Source: Craspedostauros australis (taxonomy: Eukaryota; Bacillariophyta; Bacillariophyceae; Mastogloiales; Achnanthaceae). Taken from it: DNA of 64,000 nucleotides. Under the pieces are notes generated by a model. It had not been told where the DNA came from. It saw nothing but the letters and a program-made list of their open reading frames with translations, and made no database searches. Location: assembly GCA_026770025.1 (NCBI GenBank), contig JAMXDE010000006.1, forward strand, positions 682,001 through 746,000. The letters are read 5' to 3'. Shown here piece by piece: positions 31,403 to 42,685 of this stretch. The translations under genes were made by a program, and so were the position numbers. How positions within the stretch are numbered: the stretch's first letter is position 1; the number at the start of each line of letters is the position of its first letter.

Positions 31403-34107
31403 CACAATCACTCCAACTCTGCTGTTGTTTCGGTTTTGCAGTATCCGCAACTCCTAGTGTCGTCGCCAGAGCCTGGTTCACGGTGGTCGCTGCCTGCTGT
31501 TTCCCAGCGACGGTGCGTTGGTGCGTTGGTGCTTCTGTGGCTCGTATGGTACCTTGTTCGGCGGTGATCAGCCTCGTGTGTCTGATTCGATTCAGCACGG
31601 ACTGTGAGCGCCAAATCTACCTGCCGGCAAGTCGGCTGCGGAAGACAGTGCTACTCGAGACAAGAATGTCTTCTCGTAGGTAAGTCTGCGAGGCGTTTGC
31701 AGAGTCGGATGCTTGTGCGTCCAACGAGATCTATTCCTTGGGTTGGACCTCGCTTGAGAGTATACTGCTGGCACGATCAGCTTCTGCGGTGGCTTTGCGA
31801 TTCTGTCCGTCTGTCTGACACGACCTGCTGGGTGGGTTGCAGCAGCGTGGAGTGGTTTCGGTTCTGTGTACGGTGCTCTCTATCGGTGTCGGCACAGCCC
31901 AGGCGAGCGTTCTTTGGTCCAACACGAGTTGTGCTCCGTCGCGCTTTGGTAAGGTATAGCTCGGTGCTCGTGGTCGTATCCGTACCCGCAATGTGATGGC
32001 TCGTCTCCGCCGGTCGCTGATGTTCCGCGAAGGTCGCTCTGCTAATGTTTCGTTGCGATGTCGTGATGGGTCGTCGTTCTGCCTCTCTTGCGATGCGGAT
32101 TCGTGTCGCTTCGCGATCGTCGTCGTCCAGATTCTGCGTCTGTTGGTGGTCTTGCTCTTCTGGTTTATGGTTACTATGATCCCTGTCGATGATTTGGTGA
32201 TGTCGAGAATGCCATTCCCTGTTGCTCTCGTTGTGTTGTGACGGTTGGTGGGTTGGGCAAGACCATCCTCGGTGGAGTTTATGTCGTTGTGGCTGTTCTG
32301 GTGGTGGCTCTTGGATGCTCTTTCGGAAGACTCTTGGCATCCATTTCGAAATCCACTTGCAGGAGATGTGTCTTGTGAGCACCTTTCCTCGCAAGCAGTC
32401 CCATGGGCTTGCCACCTCTGGAACGATCCAAATGGTACTATTCGTGCTTGAGGAAGACCATTCAAATCACGGAAGGGCAGGTCCCGGATTCTGAAGCGTC
32501 TTCTTGTCGTATCCTGACGTGTGTCGCGCTTCTTACTTATGGAAGTGGGGACGACTCCCCTCACGTTGGCACACGACTAACAGCAACATGGGCGGCGTGA
32601 TTATAAAGCACATGTATTATAACGTACAGACGGTTAAGTTGACTCATGCCGTTAAGTTACTTACAAGTCCCGCCCCATCGCGTCTCCATCCAACAACACC
32701 CGCAAACGGTCCGAATACAACCACCGTTCTTTCCCCGACTGTCTCCCGATTCCACCTTCCCATCCGAAGAATCCTCGATGGATGCATCCGATGACCAATC
32801 CACAACGCAAACCGCACAAGCTGAAGGGAGTTGTTGAGCCGGTGCCGTCACATTTCGTGCCTTTCGGAGGCTCATTTCATTTCTATCGTTTCCATAATCT
32901 TCACCGTTGCCTTCGCCATCGTCGCCAAAGCAGAATTCGCCTCTCTCCTTCGCTCTCTCTGTCTTGTGTGGAACCAAGACAAAGAACCGTGGCGATGATG
33001 ATGGCGATGGCGATGATCAGATCATCGTTTCGACACACATGCGGATTGGATGGATGATCGAAAGTCTTATTCCCGCGAAAAACGTGATCTGAATTCCGTT
33101 CGATGGCTGTTGCCACCGAGGTGGTCGAGGTCACACACAACCACATGACCCCAGTCATGGCTCGTCGGCACAGGTCGTTGAGCAAGAGCTGCTGTACTCG
33201 TACGGTACGGTACGGTACGGCACTACTACATAGCTCGTACATTCATGCCGCATGCATGTCATCCGCGAAGAGCATGAAGTTTCTTCTCTGTACTCTGTCT
33301 CCAAAAATCACGATCGCAGATACATCATGGAAGATAATAGTACCTACTATGAGCTCCTCCGGAGGACAGTACCCGCACAGCAACTACGCAATACTTGCTT
33401 GTGACCCACGCGTGTTGCGACTACCCCACCTCAGTTGTACTCCCGAGACCTCGCTCATACCCACTTCTCCCCAGTACCGGCATGCTTGTATACTACTGTT
33501 CTAGTCTGTAGTCGCATGGTAGGCCCTGCATTTGTTGTTCTCTCTCTCTCTCTCTCTGTGTGTGTGGAGAGACGCGTTTCCCTGCGCTCTTGCATGGTCG
33601 TCCTTTGTGGCTCATGTTGGTGGTATACTTCCAGCGATGCTCTCTCTCTCTCTTTCTCTCGAGGCAGAATGGTGTGACCTCCGTATCCTCACCATGCAAG
33701 GAGATCGAATCTGCGACATCCTCCAAGGATGTGATAGAGTACTCGCATTTGTGCGAGTATCCGCACGAGTACAAGCTTGCCGTGAGATCGACAGTGTGCG
33801 AGTACCATGGAATCCCCGAGGTGGTAGCAGGACGACTGGACCACTGTGTGTCGGATGTGGCAAAGGACAGGAGTGCTGTGACACCTCTGGGCGTGGCCGC
33901 ATGCGCATTCCAGATGTAGGTTCATTCTCTTTTCATGATGGGCAATCGTATCACTGTGCACGTTGTCTCTTTCATCCCACATCCCTCGATACTGCATTGG
34001 CAGGACGCGCCCGAGTATTCGCACTCTATTGATAGTACTATGAAGCAGAGTAGAGCGCTGTGCCACTCGATCATGCCCATACTCTTCTCTTCTCTACCTC
34101 CGAGTGT
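31403..34107. other. Intergenic region with simple-sequence tracts
   Basis: No convincing gene in 2.7 kb. The part nearest 31402 should be the promoter and leader of the Gln-rich gene. Notable tracts are TACGG x4 (33201-33220), CT runs (33541-33560 and 33640-33660), and a cluster of GAGTACTCGCA/GCGAGTATCCGCACGAGTAC at about 33737-33773. A long minus-strand frame at 31731-32564 has no Met codon and was rejected. Confidence 0.55.
33201..33220. repeat. TACGG pentamer x4
   Basis: Four perfect head-to-tail TACGG units follow GTACTCG; it is a short local amplification of the GTAC/TACTCG-type sequence common in the intergenic DNA. Confidence 0.85.
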
Positions 34108-36614
34108 TTATGCACGCCGGGCTAATGTGGCAAGCTCACGTTGGAGCTCCAATAGTCCTGGCTGCCCTGGTGCTCTCGCGCTAACAAACATGATGGGCAA
34201 CGCGCTTGGTTCACGTATCAGCGCGTCAGAGAGGTCTTTCTGAATTGCCGTCACTCGACGCGCCAACGCCACCTGGTCGACCAGATCACATTTCGTTAGA
34301 ACGATTTGAATCGGTGGCAATTCTGACTTCACCTTGCGCTTCGGACACATCCGCACAGAGGTGTTACCGATTGCCAACCAATACCCACAACATGGTCGTT
34401 CGTGTTTGATTGATTTTTTTTTTTGCGTCATCAAGCCATATGTGTGCATGTGTTAGATTGGAAATATCGTTGTTTGGAATATGGAAGAAGATGAAGAGCG
34501 CCCGAGGCACATAGAAGGACAGCGTGGGGAAGCAATGAAGCATGTACATACAATAGCTTGTAAGGATAATGAAATGCCACGCCCATTCCATTCCATCCCA
34601 TCTCACCCAATGAACAAGACTAACACGTGCACCGGCGCCGGTACCAATGCAGCCCATTGCAACGACTCACCTGTTTGTCTGCATGCGATTCATGGGGGAA
34701 GGCACGCCCATTTCCCATCGGTGCTTCCTCGTGGCGGTCATGCAATCCCTTCTGCAAGAGCGCAAGGAAGTCAAAATCTGCCTTTTTCATGCCATGTCGC
34801 GAATCGATCAGCAACAGCACCCGTTTGAGCGCGCGTCCTCTGTAGAGGATATAATGCTCCATCAATGCTTGCCAATCCTTGGCAACCGCTTCGTTGGCAT
34901 AAGCAAAGCCATAACCTGGCAAATCCACCAGGAGTAGCGACATTTTCGACCTCCGCTTGTCTTTGGATGTTCCTACGGACGTGTCCTGCCCTGGTTGGTT
35001 GTCTCCTTTGGAGACGATGGCAGTGAGTTGATAGAAGGTCAAACTACGGGTTTCACCAGGCTTTGAAGACGTCAAGGCTTTGGCACCTCGCGGGAGCTTC
35101 GCAGTCTGTGTTGACCTACCACGCCCCCGTGCCTTGCCGCTTTTCATTTGGCGTATGGACGCGGCATGGATTTCGTCGCCGTACAGCAAGATGTTTAAAA
35201 GTGTAGATTTTCCCACGTTGGATCTTCCAGCAATGGCCTGTCACACGGCATTCGGCGTAGAGTGCAGGATTCGAGCAACGGCGCGCGAGCACCACAGAGA
35301 AGTTAGGGAGGATTCAGATAAATTACAAAGGGCAATGGGTCTAAGCCAGAGCAATTCGAAATGGACAGTGCCAGGTTCTTCGCTCATGGTGGTTTGCGCT
35401 CGTAATTGCACAACAACGAAGAGCAGCGTGCTCCATCCCACGGAGGTCTCTGCTTTTCTCGTACATTGAACATCGCATCGCATCACAGTGTGTCGGGACT
35501 GCTCTGCTCAACTCTACTCTCCCCAGGCTCACAGCAGCAGGCAGTAGTACCGGCAGCGGCAACCGGGTCGTTTCGAACTTACAACTTCTGATAATCCCTT
35601 TGAACCTCTTGGAAATGCGTCAGCAGCCGAACCAACCGTGCCCAGAATTCGAACAGGTTCTTTTTCGAAATAGAGCTCTGAGATGGGGGCGTCTGAAGCG
35701 GACGCAGTCGCTCCTTGATCTCTGAAGCTCGTCTTGTCCCGGTAGCCTGATGTTGTTTTCGCGTTGCTTGGCTGTGGCCCGTTGTCGTCGACTCCTGCGG
35801 CCCGGAAGACCCCAGTCCCGAAAGGAGGAGGGGCTTGGTGCAGAGTTGGCTGCCTCGTCGATGTTTCGGGTCTCGATCGCTGCCTTGCATTATTCGCAAC
35901 GGGTCTCCTTTTGCCCAGCGTGTCCTGAAAGAATTCCATCTCATCCTTCTTCTCCATGAGCTGATGAGGACCACCTTCTCTTTGTTCACCTCTTGCGCTC
36001 TTTGCATGTCGTTGCATTTGCATTTGCTTGCGACTGCTGTTGTTTCCTTTGCCGTTATTGATGCTGTTGGCATTCCGACTAGCATCGTCGTCCCCACTAT
36101 CATTCCCGTTGCCTCTGTCGCTGGCTCGGTCGATCTTGCCACGATTGCGATTACGATTGCGTCGCCGTCTATCCGGGATGCCGACGCCGATTGATTTGAT
36201 GTATCTCAAGATGGATTGTTCTGCTGGGTCCAAACGATTTTGAGACGGCTTGGCTTCCGATGCCTGCATGTGCGCCTGATTCGATTCCGCCATGTCCCTC
36301 TTCTTCATCCTTTTCATGCGGCGTTGGCGAGTCGATAGGTTCTTTGATCCCTTCACATTCACGCTGAGCAGCCTTTGGGACATTTGGAGGTGATTCGATT
36401 GAAACGGGAGCATGCTTGGATGCACCTGGCGACCGCAGTCGCTCCCGATGTCAACACCGAAAACGCCCATGCTTCGTCGGTGCTGGTATCGTGGAGCTTG
36501 CTGAGGTCTCAAAGTTGGCCGTTCGGCGACCATGAGGGCCCTCCGCCAAGCTGCGCTCCGAAACTGGACGCCACATCCCGAAGGCCCGCACAATAGAGAC
36601 CTTCCACGGATCAT
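34108..36614 (-). CDS. engB: EngB/YihA-type GTP-binding protein, probably organellar
   Basis: Three exons, 36614-35583, 35237-34671 and about 34338-34108, with introns of 345 and about 332 nt, give about 609 residues. The first joint makes KGLSEV-AIAGRSNVGKST, the EngB N-terminus. The acceptor of exon 3 is the least certain; AAG|CGCAAG was chosen on phase. G motifs are all present: G1 GRSNVGKST, G2 in PGETRSLTFY, G3 DLPGYGFA, G4 TKCD and G5 SAR. EngB GTPases help assemble the large ribosomal subunit. The N-terminal extension of about 340 residues is very long. Its first 30 residues carry many Arg and no acidic residue, which suggests a mitochondrial presequence; no plastid signal peptide is seen. 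The stretch between G1 and G2 has a basic insert. Confidence 0.85.
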
Positions 36615-36939
36615 CGCGCTGCTTGTTGCTTCTGCTGTCCTCTACTGGGCGGGGCACAGAATGGAAGCAAGCCACCACGCTTCGTCACTTCGTCGCCGCC
36701 TTGCCGCCTTCGTTCCACTCGAATGTACTCGAGCGTACTCGGTTGTTGAGTTGTTGTGTTGTGCTGTGCGACGCAAATGAAGTCCGTGATTTGGTGTTGC
36801 GATTGTTGGTGGCCTTGCGTGGTGGCGTATCGGCATGGCGGGCACGTGTGGTAGTACGCAGGTCGTATGGCGCTATGCAAGTACGACGACATGCAGTTCG
36901 CACAGAATGGCGTACGGTGGATCCAAGATCTCTTGAGCG
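36615..36939. other. engB upstream region
   Basis: It lies between the engB start and the TRIM element. TGTACTCGAGCGTACTCGG (36724-36742) carries two TACTCG motifs 110-128 bases upstream of the start codon. Confidence 0.5.
36724..36742 (-). promoter_or_regulatory. Double TACTCG motif upstream of engB
   Basis: Two copies of GTACTCG in tandem, 12 bases apart, lie 110-128 bases upstream of the engB ATG. They match the motif family seen before other genes. Confidence 0.35.
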
Positions 36940-37104
36940 TGTCGAAATTCCCCGTAGTCCCAAAAGTAACGTGCTCCTGTAACGCTCAGGAGTGATCGAT
37001 CATGCGCTTGCCACGTTTACGGTAGGGGGGTATTTGTTGTTTCTGTACTCTATTTTGGTTCAGTCCCGTACAATCGGGAATTACTGATGTCACACATTTC
37101 GACA
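36940..37104 (-). repeat. LTR copy 1 (left)
   Basis: 165 bp, TG...CA ends, same sequence as 37462-37626. In minus-strand reading this is the 3' LTR, preceded by the AGGGAGGG purine tract. Confidence 0.93.
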
Positions 37105-37461
37105 CCCTCCCTAATTCGCGATTTGTACTCGATGATTGGTTGGTTGGTTGTTGTGCTTGTCCGTCTCTGTGTGTCTTCTTCTGGGGTCGTTGGGCCTTCA
37201 GCTTCTCTCTTGCACTCTGCTTGAAACCGTTGTCACGTTCCTTTTTCGTATACCGCTGATGCAAGCGGTCGCCCTCCCAGGTCTCGATGTTCCACCTGCG
37301 GGTTGCTCTGCACTTTTTGCTCTCGTTGTATCGTCGTTCATCTTTTTTGCTTTGGAAAATCAGGTGTTGGTGGTATCGAACCCATGAAGTTGGTCCGGTC
37401 TGATTCTTCCTCAGTCAACTATTTCGCTCTCCCGGGCGTAAGCCACAGGTTTACGTTACCA

Positions 37462-37626
37462 TGTCGAAATTCCCCGTAGTCCCAAAAGTAACGTGCTCCT
37501 GTAACGCTCAGGAGTGATCGATCATGCGCTTGCCACGTTTACGGTAGGGGGGTATTTGTTGTTTCTGTACTCTATTTTGGTTCAGTCCCGTACAATCGGG
37601 AATTACTGATGTCACACATTTCGACA
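37462..37626 (-). repeat. LTR copy 2 (right)
   Basis: 165 bp, same sequence as the left copy. In minus-strand reading it is the 5' LTR, followed directly by the TGG-starting putative primer-binding site. Confidence 0.93.
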
Positions 37627-38975
37627 TGAGCGCATGACAACTTCCAATCGGACCAGTCGTTCAATTTCGTCAAGACGATTCTGATCCGTTGGGGCGCAGT
37701 CTCACACAGAAATACGTGGACACAAGTTCGTCTGTCCAACATCCAATCGCCACACTCCGCGACTGATTTCAAACCCGTTTGAAACACGATCGCTGTGATG
37801 CTGGCGACAGCAACATCAGTCGTCGCTGGCTGTCGAACAGATGGACGATTCCTCCGGCACGTACCATCCACAGCAACAACAAAACAAACAGAGGCAAAAA
37901 CAGAAACAGAAGGACTTGTCGACAACGGAGGCCTCAAGCCACACGCGTCGCGAACGCAGACACAACCCACCTCAACACAAAACTCCAGAGACAACGCAAC
38001 GAGGCACAGCAATACCGCACCACCGTTCAACGAAACGCACACACGCACACACGCAGACTACATCCGCGCACACAAACGCATCCTGAGGGGGCAAGCGCAA
38101 GACAGAGACAGAGAAGAGAGACGAGCTGGGACCGGCAACTCACGATGGTCGATGCGTATGAAGACTTCGAAAATGGCGACGATCAAGAGGTACGAAGAAT
38201 CTGGGTGTCGGTGACGGGGAGGAATCTGCTCGATCCCTGCGTCGTCGCAGGAAGCAGCATGGCGGCATCAAGAACAGGACGGCAAACCGGATCCAAGATG
38301 GGCCACCGCCGACCGCACGATCGTCTCCGTGCCCTGCGACAACCGCAAGACGAAGCTTCCGGAGGCGGGCCCGTGAAGCGGTCCCCTGGCCCATCGTCCA
38401 TGAGGGGCTGGGATGCTTCTGTTGCTTCAGGGCTGCGGGTGCTGTTCTTGTTGGAGTTTCTTTGCTCCTGCTCCTGCTGCTCCGATTCTTTTGCTACTGT
38501 TCTTGTACTTCCTGTGCGGGAGTTCGTGTCGCTGCAGCTGATTGGCGTCGCATAAGACGTTTCGCTCATATGATTCTGATGTCACCTTGCATGTCGCGAG
38601 ACATGGTGCATTTATGGGAACTTCAACCACACATCAACCACACTCACGCGTTGCTGGTTTCCTTTGTGCGAATTTTGTGTCCCGCCACATTCTGCCGTAC
38701 TTTCATCATTCGTTATCTGTTCACCCATTGCCTCCAATTTGACGTCCGTATCCGTATCCCTCACAATCAACGCGCCACATATGTACTCTGCCCCATCGTT
38801 GCTGCTGACACTGCATCATCTTCCACTGTTCTACTCTATACACAATCGTACCCTATGATATCTCCGTCGCCTTTTGTCACACCTATTTCCCCAATGTTCG
38901 AACCATTCCTTTCGTCGTCCCTGATCCTCTCGCTCATCGTGGCTTCCCCGAACGAAGGGAAACGATGACGATGAG
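37627..38975. other. bZIP gene upstream region with possible 5' leader and first exon
   Basis: From about 37850 to 38144 the plus strand is C/A-rich and T-poor like an untranslated leader. It leads into ATG at 38145, fifteen codons (VDAYEDFENGDDQE) and a GTACGA donor at 38190. Joining in phase 0 to an AG at 38974-38975 would add this exon to the bZIP gene. The implied intron of about 786 nt is much longer than others here, so this is a possibility only. Confidence 0.35.
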
Positions 38976-41624
38976 ATGGACGCCTTCGAATCGATAATGT
39001 CGTGGGACGAGAATGAGGACGATGGGGCAGACACCAACGGTGAAAGCAATGCCGCGTTGTCAGATCAGATAGCCGGGAACAACCTCCCTGATCTGGTCTC
39101 TTTCAACTCACTGAAAGATGATGGTTTGAACGCAAACATGCTACAGCTGTTCAATCATGCGAACGCCGCGACAGTGCAGAACCTCAACATGAACAATGGC
39201 GCCGCAGTTGGTCTCGATTCCTCTGTTCTTTCAATCCCAATGCCAAATCCTGTCCAAGGCGGGAACAACGAATCATCGACACTTGCAGAATCACAGTCGA
39301 TGCCCCTCGTTGGTGCCGGAGCATCTTCAGCGACACCCGCGACGATGGGAGCGCCACCAGCTTCTGCCCTCCAACACTCCTTGCCGGCGTCACAGCAGCC
39401 CCAATCGACGTCTTTCCCACAGCACCAGAACACGCAGAACCTGCAGCATGAATTCCCAAACAGTACCAACCAACCAAGGAAGAAGCAAAGGGTCCACAAC
39501 AAGAGCCATCCCTCCAGCTTCACATCATCAAAGACAAAGCAAAAGACTGAAGCTCTTAGTTGTGGCCAGCAGCAGCGGAGACGGCAAAACTCAAAACAAC
39601 ACAAATCAATGGCTCGATCACAGACAAAGCCACATGCTCAGACACAGATTCAGCCTACTCCACAACAGCAGCAACAACAACACCAACAACAACACCAACA
39701 ACAACAGTTCGTCCAGCCCGCGAACATGATCGCCGCGTCGCAGCCGGCACCACAGCCGCAGACACAGCAAGATGGGAACCAAGCAGCAGCGCAGGGCGCC
39801 TCGCAGAACGCTCTGAACCAACGAGGTGCGCTATCGCTGTCGATGTACCAGCAAGGGGCTCTGCTTGCGCAATCTCGGATTGTCAAGCAGCAACATCACC
39901 ATGCACCGACCGCACCACCGCAGCAGCAACAACAGCAGCAGCAGCTCCAGATGCCACAACCAACTCAGGTGCAGGGGCATACACAAGGACAAGTCCAGGT
40001 GCAACCGCAGCAACAACAACTGTCGCTTGCCTCTGTTGTCCCACAGAGCATGCTGCAAAGCGTCGCTGCGACTATACAAAGCCAACAAGCGCATCAACCT
40101 TTTGGTCTTGCGAACAGTCAAAATGCTGTGCGTCAAATTCAGCTCGCGCAGCTGCACCAGCGATACAACGCTGCACAAGCGGGAGCGGCACCGATGCAGC
40201 AGCCCTTCATGTCTCGCGTAGCAGGAGTCGCTTCGCTCCCCGCGCAGCAGGCCCCAGCCCCTGCGTCATCCACACAAGCGCAAGCGGATTCCAAGAAGAT
40301 GATTCCGCAGACGACGCTCAGCGCGCAGCATCAGGCGAGCAGCGTGGCAGCGGTGGCGAGTCTGCAACAGCCCAGGCAGGCCGTTGTATCTGCCAGCGAT
40401 ACAGACGGAGAATTGACCTCGTCGCTTACACTGGCGAGAGGAGATCGCAAGGGAGCATCGCTCTTGTCATCCACATCTGCGTCGCTGGCGGCGTCTTTGT
40501 CAACACGAAAGCGAGCCGACCCAATCGACACTTCGAACATGACACCTGAAGACAGAGCGAGGATCAACAGGGACAGGAACAGAGAGCATGCTCGGAATAC
40601 AAGAATGCGCAAGAAAGCATACCTGGAGAAGCTGAAGAGCATGGTAGAAGATCTTTGCAGAGAGCGCGACACACTCATGTCTGAACGAGCTGGTGCCGCC
40701 AACATCCTAGTGGAGATGCACAACACGAGGACAGAGGTGCTCATGTCTTTCTTCGCGCTCCGCTCGGCCAACGAAAAACGACGAGAGCTTTGGGCGAGCA
40801 TCCTCGACGAGAGCTGTTTTGCTTGCGTCATCCCCGTCACGCCGTACAGATCCTTTCCTGCCAGTGAGGTCCAAGTATCGAAATGTCAACGCACGATCTT
40901 GGGAATCGACGGGATGATGGCAGACACGGCATCGTTGCACGTCCTGCTCAACTCCCTCGTAGATCGCTCGCGCTATCCGAACGCGACGATCAAATTCCGG
41001 TATACTCTCGTGACAGAGGAGGCTGTGGTGGCTGGCAATCAGATGATGGCGCGTTGGGTCATGACAACGGAAAACGCAGCGCAGTGCGGCGCTCGCATGG
41101 AGGTGACCAAGCAGGGCATGCTATGCTGCAAGTTCAACAGCGCACACAAGATCATCGGTCTAGAGCTCATGTTCGACGTGATGGCATTAATGCTGCAGTT
41201 GAAGCAGGCGGCAGGGTCGGACACATTCTCGGTCGTCCCGAACACTGTCCAGACATGCCAACGAAACTTCGATATGCCCATGCTGATGATGCTTGCCGAT
41301 GAGCCTTACACCATCGTGCAAGTCAACAAGCTGTGGGAAAACATGAGCAACTACCAGGCTGAGCAAGTTGTGGGGAAGTCATCGTGCAGGATTCTGGAGG
41401 GAGAAGCCACGGATCCCACAGCGGTCGAAGCATTGATCAACGAAATCCGGTACAAGCGCCCAGCTTCGGCGATGGTCGTGCACTACAAGAAGACTGGGGA
41501 GAGGTTCCGCAACTTTTTCCTTGCATTTCCCTTGAGCACCGATTCCAGAATCACTCATTACCTCATGCTGTCCACGCATGTGGAGCCCATCGCGACGGTT
41601 CTGCCTACTCCGAAAGACATTTGA
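38976..41624 (+). CDS. bZIP transcription factor with NTF2-like and PAS/LOV-like domains
   Basis: Uninterrupted 882 codons from the ATG at 38976. Residues 1-120 are acidic and probably activating; about 120-480 are Gln-rich. The bZIP is at about 522-570: basic region NREHARNTRMRKKAYLEKLK, then a short zipper. Residues about 590-750 look like the NTF2/SnoaL-like domain seen in stramenopile bZIP proteins (PYRSF, GIDGMMADTASL, RWVMTTENAAQCG, LMFDVMALMLQLKQA). The C-terminus (about 765-880) is PAS-like and close to LOV: VVGKSSCRILEGEATD recalls the flavin-Cys motif GRNCRFLQG, with Cys nearly in place. However, LNY is replaced by VHY, FWN by FRN, and the last-strand Gln is missing. Flavin photochemistry is therefore doubtful, unlike true aureochromes. 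Nuclear regulator; targets unknown. Confidence 0.88.
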   Translation: MDAFESIMSWDENEDDGADTNGESNAALSDQIAGNNLPDLVSFNSLKDDGLNANMLQLFNHANAATVQNLNMNNGAAVGLDSSVLSIPMPNPVQGGNNESSTLAESQSMPLVGAGASSATPATMGAPPASALQHSLPASQQPQSTSFPQHQNTQNLQHEFPNSTNQPRKKQRVHNKSHPSSFTSSKTKQKTEALSCGQQQRRRQNSKQHKSMARSQTKPHAQTQIQPTPQQQQQQHQQQHQQQQFVQPANMIAASQPAPQPQTQQDGNQAAAQGASQNALNQRGALSLSMYQQGALLAQSRIVKQQHHHAPTAPPQQQQQQQQLQMPQPTQVQGHTQGQVQVQPQQQQLSLASVVPQSMLQSVAATIQSQQAHQPFGLANSQNAVRQIQLAQLHQRYNAAQAGAAPMQQPFMSRVAGVASLPAQQAPAPASSTQAQADSKKMIPQTTLSAQHQASSVAAVASLQQPRQAVVSASDTDGELTSSLTLARGDRKGASLLSSTSASLAASLSTRKRADPIDTSNMTPEDRARINRDRNREHARNTRMRKKAYLEKLKSMVEDLCRERDTLMSERAGAANILVEMHNTRTEVLMSFFALRSANEKRRELWASILDESCFACVIPVTPYRSFPASEVQVSKCQRTILGIDGMMADTASLHVLLNSLVDRSRYPNATIKFRYTLVTEEAVVAGNQMMARWVMTTENAAQCGARMEVTKQGMLCCKFNSAHKIIGLELMFDVMALMLQLKQAAGSDTFSVVPNTVQTCQRNFDMPMLMMLADEPYTIVQVNKLWENMSNYQAEQVVGKSSCRILEGEATDPTAVEALINEIRYKRPASAMVVHYKKTGERFRNFFLAFPLSTDSRITHYLMLSTHVEPIATVLPTPKDI

Positions 41625-42685
41625 GGAAGCAACCACGGTGGTTGGCACCAAGGCCTGCTTCTTGAGCCCGAGTCTCCGATGCTCTGAGCAGCAGCCCGGC
41701 ATCCAGTTAGCATTCCGGGCACATGCAGCAGTGGCAAACAGGAGGTCGGCTCTGACCGGACCAGATCCAGCCGAGCGACTACCGCAAGAACACAGCACCG
41801 CCGGCGCCACCACCACCATCCAGGAAGGCTTCTGCTCTCGCTCTCCCTCATTTGGAGACAATGGTACGATGAGCTTCGCCTCAGATCGAGGCATGAGTCA
41901 CCAGCCAGTCAGACAAGTAGCAAAGCAGATTTCATGAAAGACATATAATACGTTGTAGATAGGATTTTTACCCACGCTGCTCCAGCTTCTGCTCGTCCTC
42001 TTGTTTTGGGTCGGATCTTCAACCTTTTCGCATTCATGAGTGCATGGGTGCATGTCAGGTTGGCCTGCACAATAGAGTAGATACTTGTCCGACGCCGAGC
42101 CCACATCTTTCTCAAAAACAAGCATCCATTCGCAAAACTCTACGGAGGCAATGTTTCAGGCCAAAACAGCAGTGTGGAAGATGTCCGAGGCCATCGCGTT
42201 GACTACACGCACACGTGTTCGTATCTCCCATAATAGATCCGGTAGAGTACAGTGCAGTCGCATGGTCTTGGCCACGGCGGCGACTGCAATATCTTTATCA
42301 ACAATGTGGACGACTCCACGATTAGCATGCCTTCGGAAAACGAGACTGCGCCAGCGGAGCATCTGAAAAGCAATACATACATAGATAGATGCCAGCACAA
42401 GTGCCATACATGAATGCACATGTGTGCGGTGCAACGAAACAACCGCCTCCGCGAAGATCCAATACTTCTACAACAGCCGATCAATCTCTCTCCCCAGAGA
42501 GAGAGAGAGAGAGAGAGAGAAGGCACCGGTGAAAACCAAATGCACTTGGCGGCATTCGTTTCTTTTAACCATTAGCCCCGGTTTTCATACTTCTCAATCT
42601 AGCTCTCAATTCCATCCCTACTTTCCGTCTTTCCAGCACGATGAATGGGTTCGCATATTTCGAGTTGCCGCTGTGTGCTCTTCGT
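41625..42685. other. Convergent 3' intergenic region with GA microsatellite
   Basis: It lies between the converging bZIP and riboflavin kinase genes. A GA dinucleotide run lies at about 42498-42521. No gene seen. Confidence 0.55.

Larger units (their letters stand above)
36940..37626 (-). mobile_element. TRIM-type non-autonomous LTR element, looks whole
   Basis: A 687-bp element with two direct 165-bp LTRs (36940-37104 and 37462-37626) that I read as identical. The LTRs begin TGTCGAAAT and end ATTTCGACA, a perfect short inverted repeat with TG...CA ends. TGAGCG occurs immediately before and after (36934-36939 and 37627-37632), a 6-bp target duplication. Read on the minus strand, the internal part begins TGGTAACGTAAACC (primer-binding-site-like, next to the right LTR) and ends AGGGAGGG (polypurine-tract-like, next to the left LTR). 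No coding region is present, so it depends on another element. Identical LTRs point to a very recent insertion. Confidence 0.92.

Noticed and set aside
31731-32564. 277-codon open frame on the minus strand
   Set aside because: It contains no Met codon at all, starts only at GTG and is Arg/Thr/Ser-biased; it looks like a chance opening in a leader or intergenic region.
37779-38555. 258-codon plus-strand frame upstream of the bZIP gene
   Set aside because: Begins in TRIM-adjacent DNA, is Arg/Thr/Gln-rich, and fits a C/A-rich untranslated leader better than a protein.
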